Below are positions 8,322 through 16,497 of a stretch of DNA of 64,000 bases, piece after piece; position 1 is the first letter of the stretch; every line of letters begins with the position of its first letter. Below the pieces are notes generated by a model, which saw only the letters and a program-made list of their open reading frames with translations, had not been told where the DNA came from and searched no databases. Source of the stretch: Actinoplanes sp. NBRC 103695 (lineage in GTDB: Bacteria > Actinomycetota > Actinomycetes > Mycobacteriales > Micromonosporaceae); the NCBI RefSeq assembly GCF_030269485.1, contig NZ_BSTL01000005.1, positions 169,010 through 233,009 of the forward strand. The letters run 5' to 3'. The position numbers and the translations under genes are program-made.

Positions 8322-9650
8322 ATGAGCCCGCCTGCCGAGCCCACGCCCGTAGCCGTCTCCGCGACAGCCCGGCGCGTCACCCAGCTGGCCCTGCCCGCGC
8401 TCGTCGTTCTCGCGGCTGAGCCGCTCTACGTCCTGGTCGACACGGCCGTCGTCGGCCACCTCGGCCCGGTCCCGCTCGCCGCCGTCGCGGTCGGCGGCAC
8501 CGTGATGTCGGTCGCGGTCTGGTTCGGCACGCTGATGGCGTACGGGACCACCGGCCGCGCCGCCCGCCGGTTCGGCGCCGGTGACCGCTCCGCCGCCGTC
8601 GCCGAGGGCGTGCAGGCATCGTGGCTGGCGCTGGCCACCGGCCTGCTGCTCATCCTGCTGGTCCAACTCGTCGCCGGCCCGCTCACACGCGCCCTGGCCA
8701 GCGACCCGTCGGCCGCAGACGCCGCCGCCGGATGGCTCCGCATCGCCGTGTTCGGCGCACCCGGCCTGCTGCTGGCCGCCGCGGGCAACGGCTGGATGCG
8801 CGGCGTGCAGGACACCCGCCGCCCGCTCTACTACATCCTCGGGGCGAACGTCCTCAGCGCCATCCTCTGCCCCCTGCTCGTCTACCCCGGCGGGCTCGGC
8901 CTGACCGGCTCCGCGATCGCCAACGTGACCGCCCAGACAATCGCCGGCAGCCTCTTCCTGCGGGCGATCATCCGCGAGCAAGCGCCGCTGCGCCCCCTCC
9001 CGCAGGTGATCGTCAACCAGCTCGTCCTCGGCCGCGACCTGCTCATCCGGGGCGGCGCCTTCCAGGTCTGCTGGCTCTCCGCAACCGCCGTCGCGGCCCG
9101 CTTCGGGGTGGCGTCGGTCGGCGCCCACCAGATCGCCCTGCAGCTGTGGTTCTTCGCCGCGCTGGCCCTCGACGCCGTCGCGATCGCCGCCCAGTCCCTG
9201 GTCGGCGCGGCCCTCGGCGCCTCCGACGAGGCCAGCGCCCGCTACGTCGCCCGCCGCGTCACCATCGCCGGCGGCATCGCGGGCATCGGCTTCGCGGTCC
9301 TGGCCGCAGCCGGCGCCGGCGTCATCCCGTCCCTGTTCACCGGCGACCAGGCGGTACGCGACCAGGCCGCGGTGGTGTGGCCGTGGTTCGTGGGGCTGCT
9401 GCCGTTCGCCGGGGTGGTCTACGCCCTCGACGGAGTCCTGATCGGCGCCGGGGACGTCGGTTTCCTGCGCAACCTGACGATCGCGGCGGCGCTGCTCGGG
9501 TTCCTCCCGGCGATCTGGCTGGCGTACGCGTTCGACCTGGGCCTCGGAGGTGTCTGGGCGGGGCTGGGGTTGTTCACGCTGGTGCGCTTCGGTGGTTTGC
9601 TTCAGCGGTGGCGTTCGGCGCGCTGGGCCGTCCTCGGCGCGTCGCGCTGA
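8322..9650 (+). CDS. MATE/DinF-family multidrug efflux transporter
   Basis: The 442-residue integral membrane protein has about twelve hydrophobic segments in two similar halves, as in MATE Na+/H+-drug antiporters of the DinF branch. Typical segments are LALPALVVLAAEPLYVLVDT, with the substrate-path Asp in the first helix region, GNGWMRGVQDTRRPLYYI between the halves, and SVGAHQIALQLWFFAALALD in the second half. A MATE/DinF gene near rbfA-nrnA-truB is common in actinobacteria. The TGA stop lies inside the first copy of a GC-rich tandem repeat that continues downstream, so the extreme C-terminus may have been reshaped by repeat growth. Confidence 0.9.
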   Translation: MSPPAEPTPVAVSATARRVTQLALPALVVLAAEPLYVLVDTAVVGHLGPVPLAAVAVGGTVMSVAVWFGTLMAYGTTGRAARRFGAGDRSAAVAEGVQASWLALATGLLLILLVQLVAGPLTRALASDPSAADAAAGWLRIAVFGAPGLLLAAAGNGWMRGVQDTRRPLYYILGANVLSAILCPLLVYPGGLGLTGSAIANVTAQTIAGSLFLRAIIREQAPLRPLPQVIVNQLVLGRDLLIRGGAFQVCWLSATAVAARFGVASVGAHQIALQLWFFAALALDAVAIAAQSLVGAALGASDEASARYVARRVTIAGGIAGIGFAVLAAAGAGVIPSLFTGDQAVRDQAAVVWPWFVGLLPFAGVVYALDGVLIGAGDVGFLRNLTIAAALLGFLPAIWLAYAFDLGLGGVWAGLGLFTLVRFGGLLQRWRSARWAVLGASR

Positions 9651-9795
9651 CCTGCCGCCGTCGTCGCGTCGCGCTGACCTGCCGCCGCGACCCGCTGACC
9701 TGCCGCCGCGACCCGCTGACCTGCCGCCGCGACCCGCTGATCCGCCGCCGCGACCCGCCGCCGCCGTCGCGACCGCTGATCCGCCGCCGCCGTAA
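9645..9795 (+). repeat. 21-bp GC-rich tandem repeat at MATE gene end
   Basis: Three perfect 21-bp units (9675-9695, 9696-9716, 9717-9737) with core CTGCCGCCGCGACCCGCT are flanked by degenerate units on both sides, from about 9645 to 9795. The first degenerate unit contains the stop codon of the transporter gene. Between 9651 and 10297 there is no gene I can support, only this repeat, a low-complexity spacer and the dispersed repeats listed next. Confidence 0.9.
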
Positions 9796-9974
9796 CGCCC
9801 TAACTCACCTCTGCCGGACGCGCGGATTTTCCACCGCTGTGGAGCGTTGGCTTTGACGGACGTGGCGCGCTGACTCGCCTGGGCAAGCTGCGCGGGTGGC
9901 GGTGGAGGGTCGACTTGAGAGCGACACGGGGCGAGAGGTCCTGATGCGTCCAGACGTTGGCGGGCGCTTCGTCG

Positions 9975-10207
9975 GTGTAAGCAGAGCAAACGGCCTGGTG
10001 GTCGCGTGTAAGCAGAGCAAAGCGTGAGTTGGACGCGGCGGCGGTGCGCGTGTGTAGTGCAGCGCAACGGGGCGAGACGGGGGCGGCGGCGGTGCGTGTG
10101 TGTAGGCAGAGCACCGGGCATGACAGGCGTGGGGGCGATGCGTATGTGTAAGCAGAGCAAAGTCGCCGTGATTCCTGGAGCGATGCGTATGTGTAAGCAG
10201 AGCAAAG
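9975..10207 (+). repeat. Array of six spaced repeats, core GTGTAAGCAGAGCAAA
   Basis: Six copies start at 9975, 10006, 10052, 10100, 10146 and 10191. Copies 1, 2, 5 and 6 share the exact 16-base core; copies 3 and 4 are degenerate. Copies 5 and 6 are identical over 28 bases (10135-10162 and 10180-10207) because the flank GCGATGCGTAT is also kept. Successive start distances are 31, 46, 48, 46 and 45 bp. Spacers are short and unrelated, and copies 3 and 4 share a GC-rich prefix. No cas genes are near. The array ends 90 bp before fliQ. Protein-binding iterons or a dispersed repetitive family are possible. Confidence 0.85.
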
Positions 10208-10264
10208 GGGTGTGGGGTGGGAGGCCGCAACTGAGTGGCAACCGTTGCGCCCCCGGTTCGCACT

Positions 10265-10286
10265 CGGAGAGGTCTCAAGTTCTCCG
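10265..10286. promoter_or_regulatory. Inverted repeat upstream of fliQ
   Basis: CGGAGA at 10265-10270 and TCTCCG at 10281-10286 form a perfect 6-bp inverted repeat around a 10-base spacer, twelve bases before the fliQ ATG. It could be an operator or a small hairpin that controls translation. Confidence 0.35.
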
Positions 10287-10297
10287 AAGTGATGGGC

Positions 10298-10567
10298 ATG
10301 ACCGACACGCAGATCGTCGAGCTGGGGCTGCAGGCCATGACCATCGCCGCGAAGATGTGTGCGCCGGTGCTGCTCACCGCGCTGATCATCGGGTTTGCGA
10401 TCTCGCTCTTCCAGTCGGTGACGCAGATTCAGGAGGCGACGCTGTCGTTCGTGCCCAAGGCGATCGGGGTGGGTGTGGCGATCCTGTTCTCGGGCAACTG
10501 GATGTTGCACGAGATGGTCACGTTCACTCAGCAGCTCTTCGAGAAGCTGCCGACGCTGCTCGGGTGA
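10298..10567 (+). CDS. fliQ: Flagellar export apparatus protein FliQ
   Basis: The 89-residue protein has the standard FliQ length and motif order: an N-terminal MTDTQIVELGLQAM, hydrophobic helix one (APVLLTALIIGFAISLFQSV), the family signature TQIQEATLSFVPK, and hydrophobic helix two (GVGVAILFSGNWMLHEMV). FliQ forms the export gate with FliP and FliR in the basal body. No other flagellar gene is in the window, so it is separated from its partners. No convincing Shine-Dalgarno precedes ATG 10298 (or in-frame ATG 10292). A clean terminator follows. It could be the only copy, relocated, or a second copy. Confidence 0.88.
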   Translation: MTDTQIVELGLQAMTIAAKMCAPVLLTALIIGFAISLFQSVTQIQEATLSFVPKAIGVGVAILFSGNWMLHEMVTFTQQLFEKLPTLLG

Positions 10568-10586
10568 GCGCGCAGAGCTGAAATAG

Positions 10587-10611
10587 GGCCGCCCTTCGGG
10601 GCGGCCTTTTT
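10587..10611 (+). terminator. Rho-independent terminator after fliQ
   Basis: An 8-bp perfect stem GGCCGCCC/GGGCGGCC with a TTCG tetraloop is followed by TTTTT. This is the most canonical terminator in the window and isolates fliQ as a single-gene unit. Confidence 0.93.
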
Positions 10612-10794
10612 GTGCGCCGGGAAGTGGACGAGGACGCAGATCACACGCCAGGGTCGGAGTCGGCCGGTGCGAGGTGGCGGGGCGGCATGCATTGAATGGT
10701 GTTTAGCAGGCGGAGGGTCTCGCGGTTGGCGTGAAGTGGCGCGGGCGGCGCGCCCGGTGGGGCGGGTTGCGCGGGCAGGGCGGGTTGCGCGCGG

Positions 10795-10890
10795 CGCGCG
10801 GTGGGGCGGTGGCGCGCGGTGGGGCGGTGGCGCGCGGTGGGGCGGTGGCGCGCGGTGGGGCGGTGGCGCGCGGTGGGGCGGTGGCGCGGA
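10795..10890 (+). repeat. 18-bp minisatellite, about five copies
   Basis: The unit GCGCGGTGGGGCGGTGGC repeats about five times without change between roughly 10795 and 10890, with decayed copies on both sides (10740-10915). The whole 10612-10915 interval, between the fliQ terminator and the truB stop, is low-complexity G-rich sequence with no supportable gene. Confidence 0.9.
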
Positions 10891-10915
10891 GTGGGCGGGT
10901 GGCGCGCGATTGGGG

Positions 10916-11797
10916 TCAGGCGGGGGAGAGGACTATCTCGGCGCGGGCCTTGCCGGACTGCTCGTTGACTATGGCCAGGAGGGTGCCCTCGGGGGAGAAG
11001 ACGGCGTAGGGGCCGGTGATGCCCGCGGCTTCCAAGGGGGCGCCGTGGCGGAGGGTTCTTGTCTCGTCGGCGGTGGCCGTGCGCTGGGGGAACGCGCGGC
11101 GGGCGGCCTCGGCCATCGGGAGGGTGATCACGTCGGGGGCCCGGGACTCCAGGGTGTCCAGGGTGGAGGACTCCACGAGGGTCATCTGGCCGACTGCGGT
11201 GCGGCGCAGGGCCGTCAGGTGGCCGCCCACGCCGAGGGTGGCGCCCAGGTCGCGGGCGATCGCCCGGATGTAGGTGCCGGACGAGCAGGTCACGTCGATG
11301 TCCACGTCGACCACGGCGGCTTCGCGGCGGATGGACAGGACGTCCAGGCGGGAGATCGTGACCTGGCGGGCGGGGATGTCGACCTCCTCGCCCTGGCGTA
11401 CGCGCTTGTAGGCCCTCTCGCCCTTGATCTTGATCGCACTGACCGCGCTGGGGACCTGGAGGATGTCGCCGGTCTGAGCCGCCAGGCCTGAGCTGATCGA
11501 CTCGTCGGTGACCGTGGACGCGTCGGTCCGGGCTGTCACGTCGCCCTCCGCGTCGTCGGTGATCGTGCTCTCGCCCAGGCGGATCGTGGCCGTGTAGCTC
11601 TTGCCGGCGCCGATCACGTAGGTGAGCAGGCGCGTCGCTCGGTTGACGCCGATGATCAGCACGCCGGTGGCCATCGGGTCGAGGGTGCCGCCGTGCCCGA
11701 CCCGGCGTGTCTTGGCCAGGCGCCGGATCCGCGCGACCACGTCGTGCGACGTCATGCCGGCGGGCTTGTCCACCACGATCAGACCGTCCGTCTCCAT
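10916..11797 (-). CDS. truB: tRNA pseudouridine(55) synthase TruB
   Basis: TruB (293 residues) makes pseudouridine-55 in the T-loop of tRNAs. The N-terminus reads DGLIVVDKPAGMTSHDVV, and the catalytic Asp is D40 in GHGGTLDPMATGVL. The KIKGERAYKRVRQGE segment and the SSGTYIRAIARDLG segment are family landmarks, and a C-terminal PUA-like region follows. ATG 11797 is chosen since AAGGTGG lies just upstream. In most actinobacteria truB is co-directional with rbfA and ribF; here it is reversed. The stop lies next to the G-rich minisatellite. Confidence 0.96.
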   Translation of the reverse strand: METDGLIVVDKPAGMTSHDVVARIRRLAKTRRVGHGGTLDPMATGVLIIGVNRATRLLTYVIGAGKSYTATIRLGESTITDDAEGDVTARTDASTVTDESISSGLAAQTGDILQVPSAVSAIKIKGERAYKRVRQGEEVDIPARQVTISRLDVLSIRREAAVVDVDIDVTCSSGTYIRAIARDLGATLGVGGHLTALRRTAVGQMTLVESSTLDTLESRAPDVITLPMAEAARRAFPQRTATADETRTLRHGAPLEAAGITGPYAVFSPEGTLLAIVNEQSGKARAEIVLSPA

Positions 11798-11874
11798 CCC
11801 GTCCACCTTAGGTGCCGCGGGATTTGGCACATCCGGGGCATCCGCCCATCGGCGAACTTTGCTTCTATGTCGCG

Positions 11875-13425
11875 ATGAACATCTCTCGCGGCAGCCTCGC
11901 CGCCGCCCTCGCCGCGGTCACCATCGCGGTGACGGCCACCCCGGCCATGGCCGACTCGGTGCACCCGGGCACGTTCTCGGGCGAGGGCTTCGACGCCTGC
12001 ACCGCGCCGGCCAGCGCGAAGATGCGCGCCTGGGATTCGTCGCCGTACCGGGCACTCGGCATCTACTTCGGCGGCACCAACCGGGCCTGCGCGCAGCCGG
12101 CCCTCACGGCCGCCTGGGTGAGCGAGCAGACCGCCGCCGGGTGGCACCTGATCCCGATCTACCTCGGCCGGCAGGCGTCCTGCACGCTCTCCACCAAACC
12201 CAACAAGATCGACGACACGCAGGCGTACGCGCAGGGCCGGGCCGACGCCAACGACGCGGTCGCGCAGGCCCGCGCGATCGGCCTGGCCCCGGACAGCACG
12301 CTGATCTACGACATGGAGGCGTACGCCGGGAACGACCCGGAGTGCAGCGAAGGCGTGGTGCAGTTCCTCGGCGGCTGGAGTGCGCGCCTGCACGACCTCG
12401 GCTACCTGTCCGGCTTCTACAGCAGCATGTCCTCGGGTGTCCGGGACGTGGTCGCCGCCTACAACCGGCAGGGCTACGTCCGGCCGGACTACGTGGACTT
12501 CGCCCGCTGGGACAACATCTCCACGGTGACCGACCCGGGCATCCCGTCGGCGTACTGGTCGCCGCAGCGCCGGATCAAGCAGTGGCGCGGCGACCACATC
12601 GAGACCCACGGCGGAGTCGCCATCAACATCGACAACGACCGGCTGGACGTGGCCCCGGCGCCGCGCACGCCGCACGGCGACTTCACCGGGAACGGCTGGT
12701 CCGACCTGCTCATCCGCAGCGGCGAGCAGTTGCAGATCCACTCCAGCAACGGCGGCGTGCTGGACACCTCGCAGTCGCTCACGTTCGGCGCCAGCTGGGA
12801 CACGATGAACGCGATCATCCGGATCGGTGACTGGGACAAGGACGGCCGGGAGGACGTGGTCGCGCGGCAGGCGTCCACCGGGCGGCTGCTGTTCTACCCG
12901 GGCCTCCGGAACGCGCTGGGCGTCAGCAAACAGATCGGCACGAGCTGGAACAGCATGCGCGAGCTGACCGCGATCGGCGACTTCGACTCCGACGGCTTCC
13001 CGGACCTGCTGGCGGCTAGTACCGCGGACAACAGCCTCTACCTGTACCCCGGTCGCGACGGCGTCGTGTCCGGGCCGCGGGTGAAGATCACCGGCGGCGG
13101 CTGGGACACGATGAGCGAGCTGGCCGGCGTCGGCGACTTCGACTCCGACGGGTTCAACGACCTGATCGCCCGGCACACCGCGAGCGGGGTGCTGTACCTC
13201 TACCCGGGCGCGGCCGGCGGCTTCGGGACGCGGCGGGAGATCGGCTCCAGCTGGCAGAACATGCGCGACCTGGTCGGGGCCGGTGACATCAACCGGGACG
13301 GGTTCCAGGACCTGGTCTCGATCGACGCCTCCGGCGCGGTGTGGCGCTACGAGGGCGACGGTTCCGCCCTGCCGCGTCGGTTCCGGATGGCGACCGGTTT
13401 CGGAAGCAGGACGCCGGCCTTCTAA
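11875..13425 (+). CDS. Secreted DUF1906 glycoside-hydrolase-like protein with FG-GAP repeats
   Basis: The 516-residue protein starts with a Sec signal peptide (about 1-27, cleaving after TPAMA). Residues about 28-265 form a DUF1906 (Rv2525c-like) TIM-barrel domain, related to GH25-type peptidoglycan hydrolases. It has RALGIYFGGTNRAC, WHLIPIYLGRQA and the acidic motif LIYDMEAY. The rest carries five FG-GAP/VCBS-type repeats, each with a calcium-type DxDxDG motif such as GDWDKDGRED, GDFDSDGFPD and GDINRDGFQD, suggesting a beta-propeller that binds cell-wall material. It probably acts outside the cell on peptidoglycan. Its end overlaps the convergent response-regulator gene by four bases. Confidence 0.82.
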   Translation: MNISRGSLAAALAAVTIAVTATPAMADSVHPGTFSGEGFDACTAPASAKMRAWDSSPYRALGIYFGGTNRACAQPALTAAWVSEQTAAGWHLIPIYLGRQASCTLSTKPNKIDDTQAYAQGRADANDAVAQARAIGLAPDSTLIYDMEAYAGNDPECSEGVVQFLGGWSARLHDLGYLSGFYSSMSSGVRDVVAAYNRQGYVRPDYVDFARWDNISTVTDPGIPSAYWSPQRRIKQWRGDHIETHGGVAINIDNDRLDVAPAPRTPHGDFTGNGWSDLLIRSGEQLQIHSSNGGVLDTSQSLTFGASWDTMNAIIRIGDWDKDGREDVVARQASTGRLLFYPGLRNALGVSKQIGTSWNSMRELTAIGDFDSDGFPDLLAASTADNSLYLYPGRDGVVSGPRVKITGGGWDTMSELAGVGDFDSDGFNDLIARHTASGVLYLYPGAAGGFGTRREIGSSWQNMRDLVGAGDINRDGFQDLVSIDASGAVWRYEGDGSALPRRFRMATGFGSRTPAF

Positions 13426-13814
13426 CCGGGCAGGTGTTCGGCGACCACCGCGACGAGGTCGGCTGCGGCGTACGGCTTGTCCAGGAAGCCGTCGCAGCCG
13501 GCCTCGAGCGCGGCCGCCCGGTCCTGCGGCAGCACGCTGGCCGTCACTGCGACCACCACCGGCCGCTTGCCGTCCAGCGCCATCTCACCCGCGGCCAGTT
13601 CCCGGGCCAGGGTCAGGCCGTTGCCGTCCGGCAGGTTCATGTCCAGCAGGACCAGGTCGATGGGCCCGCCGGCCAGCCGCTCGCGGGCGGCGGCGAGGCT
13701 GCCGGCGTCGATGATCTCCGCGTGCCGTACCGCCGCGATCTGCGCCCGGGCCAGCACCGCCTTGACCAGCGTCCGGTTCAGGTCCTCGTCCTCGACGAGC
13801 AGGATCGTGCTCAC
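13422..13814 (-). CDS. Single-domain CheY-like response regulator
   Basis: The 130-residue protein is a stand-alone receiver domain: acidic pocket EDED (8-11), phosphorylation site D58 in LVLLDMNLPDG, a Thr switch (VTAS) and the conserved Lys in FLDKPY. It has no output domain, so it must act by protein contact or as a phosphate relay. The GTG start directly follows the stop of the hybrid kinase gene upstream on the same strand, which makes translational coupling and a shared signalling pathway very likely. Confidence 0.92.
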   Translation of the reverse strand: MSTILLVEDEDLNRTLVKAVLARAQIAAVRHAEIIDAGSLAAARERLAGGPIDLVLLDMNLPDGNGLTLARELAAGEMALDGKRPVVVAVTASVLPQDRAAALEAGCDGFLDKPYAAADLVAVVAEHLPG

Positions 13815-16442
13815 TCAGGTGTCCTTCCTCGACGGCGGGCGCCTGCCCAGAAGCGGCGCCAATGTCTCCCAGCCGGCCCCGCCGGCCATCGCCTCGGCCA
13901 GCACCCCGCCGGCCATCGCGGTGGCCACCAGCGGCGCCGCGTCGGACGGGTCGGCGCCGATCCCGGCGGTGATGCCCAGCACCGGCGTGTGCGCGGAGTC
14001 CTCCGCGATCGCGGCCATCAGGCTGAAGCCGTCCACGTCGGTGCTCTGCATGTCGCAGACGATCAGGTCGAAGTGACCGGTGCGGCTGAGCTCCAGCCCG
14101 TCCCGCCCCTCGGCGCAGGCCACCACGTCGGCGCCACCGGCCCGCAGGCCCTGCTCGATCGCGCAGCGCACCTGGTCGTCGTCCTCCACCACCAGCACCC
14201 GCGGGCTGGAACGGTCGGCGAGCGTCTGTGCCAGCGCGGCGAGCAGCGCCGCCTGGTCCACCGGCTTGACGAAGTAGTCGCTGGCGCCGAGCTCGAGGCC
14301 GGCCTGCCGCTCGTCGACGATGCTGGCGAAGAAGACCGGGATGCCGGCCAGCCGGGCGTCCGCCTTGAGCCGCCGGATCACCTCAAAGCCGTCGATGCCG
14401 GGCAGCGTCACGTCCAGCACGATGGCGTCCGGCGGGGTGGTACCGGCCACGGTCAGCCCGGACTCGCCGCTGCCCGCCACGGCGATCCGGTAGCCGGCCG
14501 CGCTCAGCTGGGCGCTCAGCAGGTCGGCGGCCTGCGGGTCGTCCTCGATCAGCAGCACCAGCGGGGCGTCGGCGTCGTCGGCCGGGACGGAGCGGACGAT
14601 CGGGGCGGCCGGCAGGCGTACGGCGAAAGAACTGCCCTGACCCGGCGCCGAGACCAGCGAGATCTCGCCGTCGTGGGCCTCGACGAGGCGTCTGGTCAGC
14701 GCCAGCCCGAGCCCGGTACCGGCCCGCCGGCCCTCGTCGTCGCCGGCCTGCTGGAACTCCTCGAAGACCCGCCCGTGGTCGGCCTCCGCGATCCCGATGC
14801 CGGTGTCCTCGACCACGACCTCCACCACGTCGTCGCGCAGGTCCCGGGTCGTGACCGTGATCGTGCCGCCCGACGGGGTGAACTTGATCGCGTTGGAGAG
14901 CAGGTTCTCCACGATCTGCCGGAAACGCACCCGGTCGGCCAGCGCGGTCACCTCCGCCAGGTCCCGCTTCACGGTCAGCTGCTTGGTGGTGATCAGCGGT
15001 GACAGGCCGGTGAGCAACTCGATCAACGCGGTGTCCACACGCAGCGGGGCGAGCCGCAGGTCCAGGTGCCCGGCCTCCACCTTGGCCAGGTCGAGGATGT
15101 CGTTGATCAGGCCGAGCAGGTGCCGTCCACTGGTGTGGATGTGCTCGATCCACTCGGCCGGAACCCGGCGGCGGTCGCTGTCCGGCTCCTCCAGGCGCAT
15201 CAGGTCGCTGAAGCCGATGATCGCGTTCAGGGGCGTGCGCAGTTCGTGGCTCATGTTCGCCAGGAAGGTGCTCTTCGCCTTGCTGGCCCGGGTCAGCGCC
15301 TCCACCGACTGGCTCAGCTCGTCGGACAGGCGGCGCTGGGCGGCGATCACCGCCTGCCGCTCGGCCAGGACGCCGGCCTGCCCGCCGAGCGCGGCCAGCT
15401 GCCGCAGGTCCTCGTCGCGGAACAGGGTGCGGTGGCGGTTGAAGAGCAGCACCGCGCCGTCCACGTCCGGTGGCACCGGCATGCTGAGCGCGGTGACGAA
15501 GTCGTCGCTGAGGTCGTCGCCGTAGTGCGCGACCACCGACGGCGCGCCCTCCCGCAGCCGGGCCGGGCGCCCGGCCCGGATCAGGGCGGTCAGGTCGGCG
15601 TTGTCCAGGCTGTCCGGCGTGGGGAGCGACGGGCCGGAGTAGCCGATGGTGGCGAGCTGCCCGTCGGGCCGGGGCATCAGCACGGCGACCGCGTCGGCGC
15701 CGGTCTGCACCCGCATGATCTCGGCGTAGATCTGCCAGACCTGCTCGGGAGACTCGACCGGGGCGCGCAGCAGCCGCTCGGTCACCTTCTGCGCGGTCGA
15801 GGCCGAGAACGCCCGGCGCAGCCAGCGCGGCGGCGCGAAGGCGAACAGGTAGCCCAGGCCGCTCACCATGGCCAGCACCCGGCCGGCGGCCTCCAGGGCG
15901 GGTTTCTCGGTGAAGGTGCCCACACCGATCAGCGCGATCATGCCGCCGAAGGCGAGCGTCGCCGCGGAGGCGATGGTCAGCCGGGCCCGGTTGGCGCCGG
16001 TCCGCCGGCGAGCCTTCCCGAAGAGCAGCGCGGCGGCGATGCCCTCACCGACCAGGAAGACCACCACGACCAGCGCGAGTACCGGGTCGGTCGGGTCGGC
16101 GCCGGTGAAGAGCCGGGCGCCGGCCACGAAGACCCAGGTGAGCCACACGAAGAGTTCGAGCCCGTGGGGCACCGAGCGCAGCCGGGCGGCCAGCCGGACG
16201 GTCAGGCAGGGCTGCGTCAGGATGATCGCGTAGGCCATCGGTTCGACCCAGGAGGGCAGCGGTCCGGGCAGCGCCCCGGCCACGGCCGCCACGAAGAACA
16301 CCGTCGGCGGCAGGAAGACCCAGGTGATGTCCCGTTGCAACGGATCGCGCCGGCGTAGGTAACCCCACAGGGACCGGACGAAGAGCGCCGCGAAGGTCAT
16401 CAACGCGGCGAACAGGACAACAAGACTCCAGCCGGTTCCCAT
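13815..16442 (-). CDS. Membrane hybrid histidine kinase with two receiver domains
   Basis: The 875-residue sensor has an N-terminal membrane part of about seven helices (1-205) and a GAF-like domain (about 225-365). A HisKA domain with phospho-acceptor His399 in NMSHELRTPLNAIIGFSDL is followed by a HATPase_c domain (N-box NLLSNAIKFTPSGG, G boxes DTGIGIAEAD and GTGLGLALTRRL). Two receiver domains come last, with phospho-sites D677 (VLDVTLPG) and D797 (VCDMQSTD). The ligand is unknown; the membrane part resembles the 7TM sensor classes but I cannot name it. With the adjacent single receiver this gives three receiver domains in one operon. It diverges from ribF. Confidence 0.9.
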   Translation of the reverse strand: MGTGWSLVVLFAALMTFAALFVRSLWGYLRRRDPLQRDITWVFLPPTVFFVAAVAGALPGPLPSWVEPMAYAIILTQPCLTVRLAARLRSVPHGLELFVWLTWVFVAGARLFTGADPTDPVLALVVVVFLVGEGIAAALLFGKARRRTGANRARLTIASAATLAFGGMIALIGVGTFTEKPALEAAGRVLAMVSGLGYLFAFAPPRWLRRAFSASTAQKVTERLLRAPVESPEQVWQIYAEIMRVQTGADAVAVLMPRPDGQLATIGYSGPSLPTPDSLDNADLTALIRAGRPARLREGAPSVVAHYGDDLSDDFVTALSMPVPPDVDGAVLLFNRHRTLFRDEDLRQLAALGGQAGVLAERQAVIAAQRRLSDELSQSVEALTRASKAKSTFLANMSHELRTPLNAIIGFSDLMRLEEPDSDRRRVPAEWIEHIHTSGRHLLGLINDILDLAKVEAGHLDLRLAPLRVDTALIELLTGLSPLITTKQLTVKRDLAEVTALADRVRFRQIVENLLSNAIKFTPSGGTITVTTRDLRDDVVEVVVEDTGIGIAEADHGRVFEEFQQAGDDEGRRAGTGLGLALTRRLVEAHDGEISLVSAPGQGSSFAVRLPAAPIVRSVPADDADAPLVLLIEDDPQAADLLSAQLSAAGYRIAVAGSGESGLTVAGTTPPDAIVLDVTLPGIDGFEVIRRLKADARLAGIPVFFASIVDERQAGLELGASDYFVKPVDQAALLAALAQTLADRSSPRVLVVEDDDQVRCAIEQGLRAGGADVVACAEGRDGLELSRTGHFDLIVCDMQSTDVDGFSLMAAIAEDSAHTPVLGITAGIGADPSDAAPLVATAMAGGVLAEAMAGGAGWETLAPLLGRRPPSRKDT

Positions 16443-16462
16443 ATCGGCACTAATCGTAGCTT

Positions 16463-16491
16463 TTCGACAGCTCCCGTCAGGCCGATACGCT
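16463..16491 (+). promoter_or_regulatory. Promoter of leaderless ribF
   Basis: A -35-like TCGACA (16464-16469), a 16-bp spacer and a -10 TACGCT (16486-16491) end six bases before ATG 16498. Transcription would begin at the start codon. No Shine-Dalgarno is present. Confidence 0.55.
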
Positions 16492-16497
16492 TTGTCG

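Noticed and set aside
9975..10207. CRISPR array
   Set aside because: The repeats are spaced 45-48 bp with about 17-bp spacers, the early copies are degenerate, some spacers share sequence, and no cas gene is nearby.
10610..11491. Forward frame of 293 codons over the minisatellite and truB
   Set aside because: The first third is GARWGG-type repeat translation and the rest is antisense of TruB.
9645..16442. Mobile island or integrated element
   Set aside because: No integrase, transposase, tRNA target or flanking attachment repeat is seen. Repeats and inversion alone do not prove transfer.
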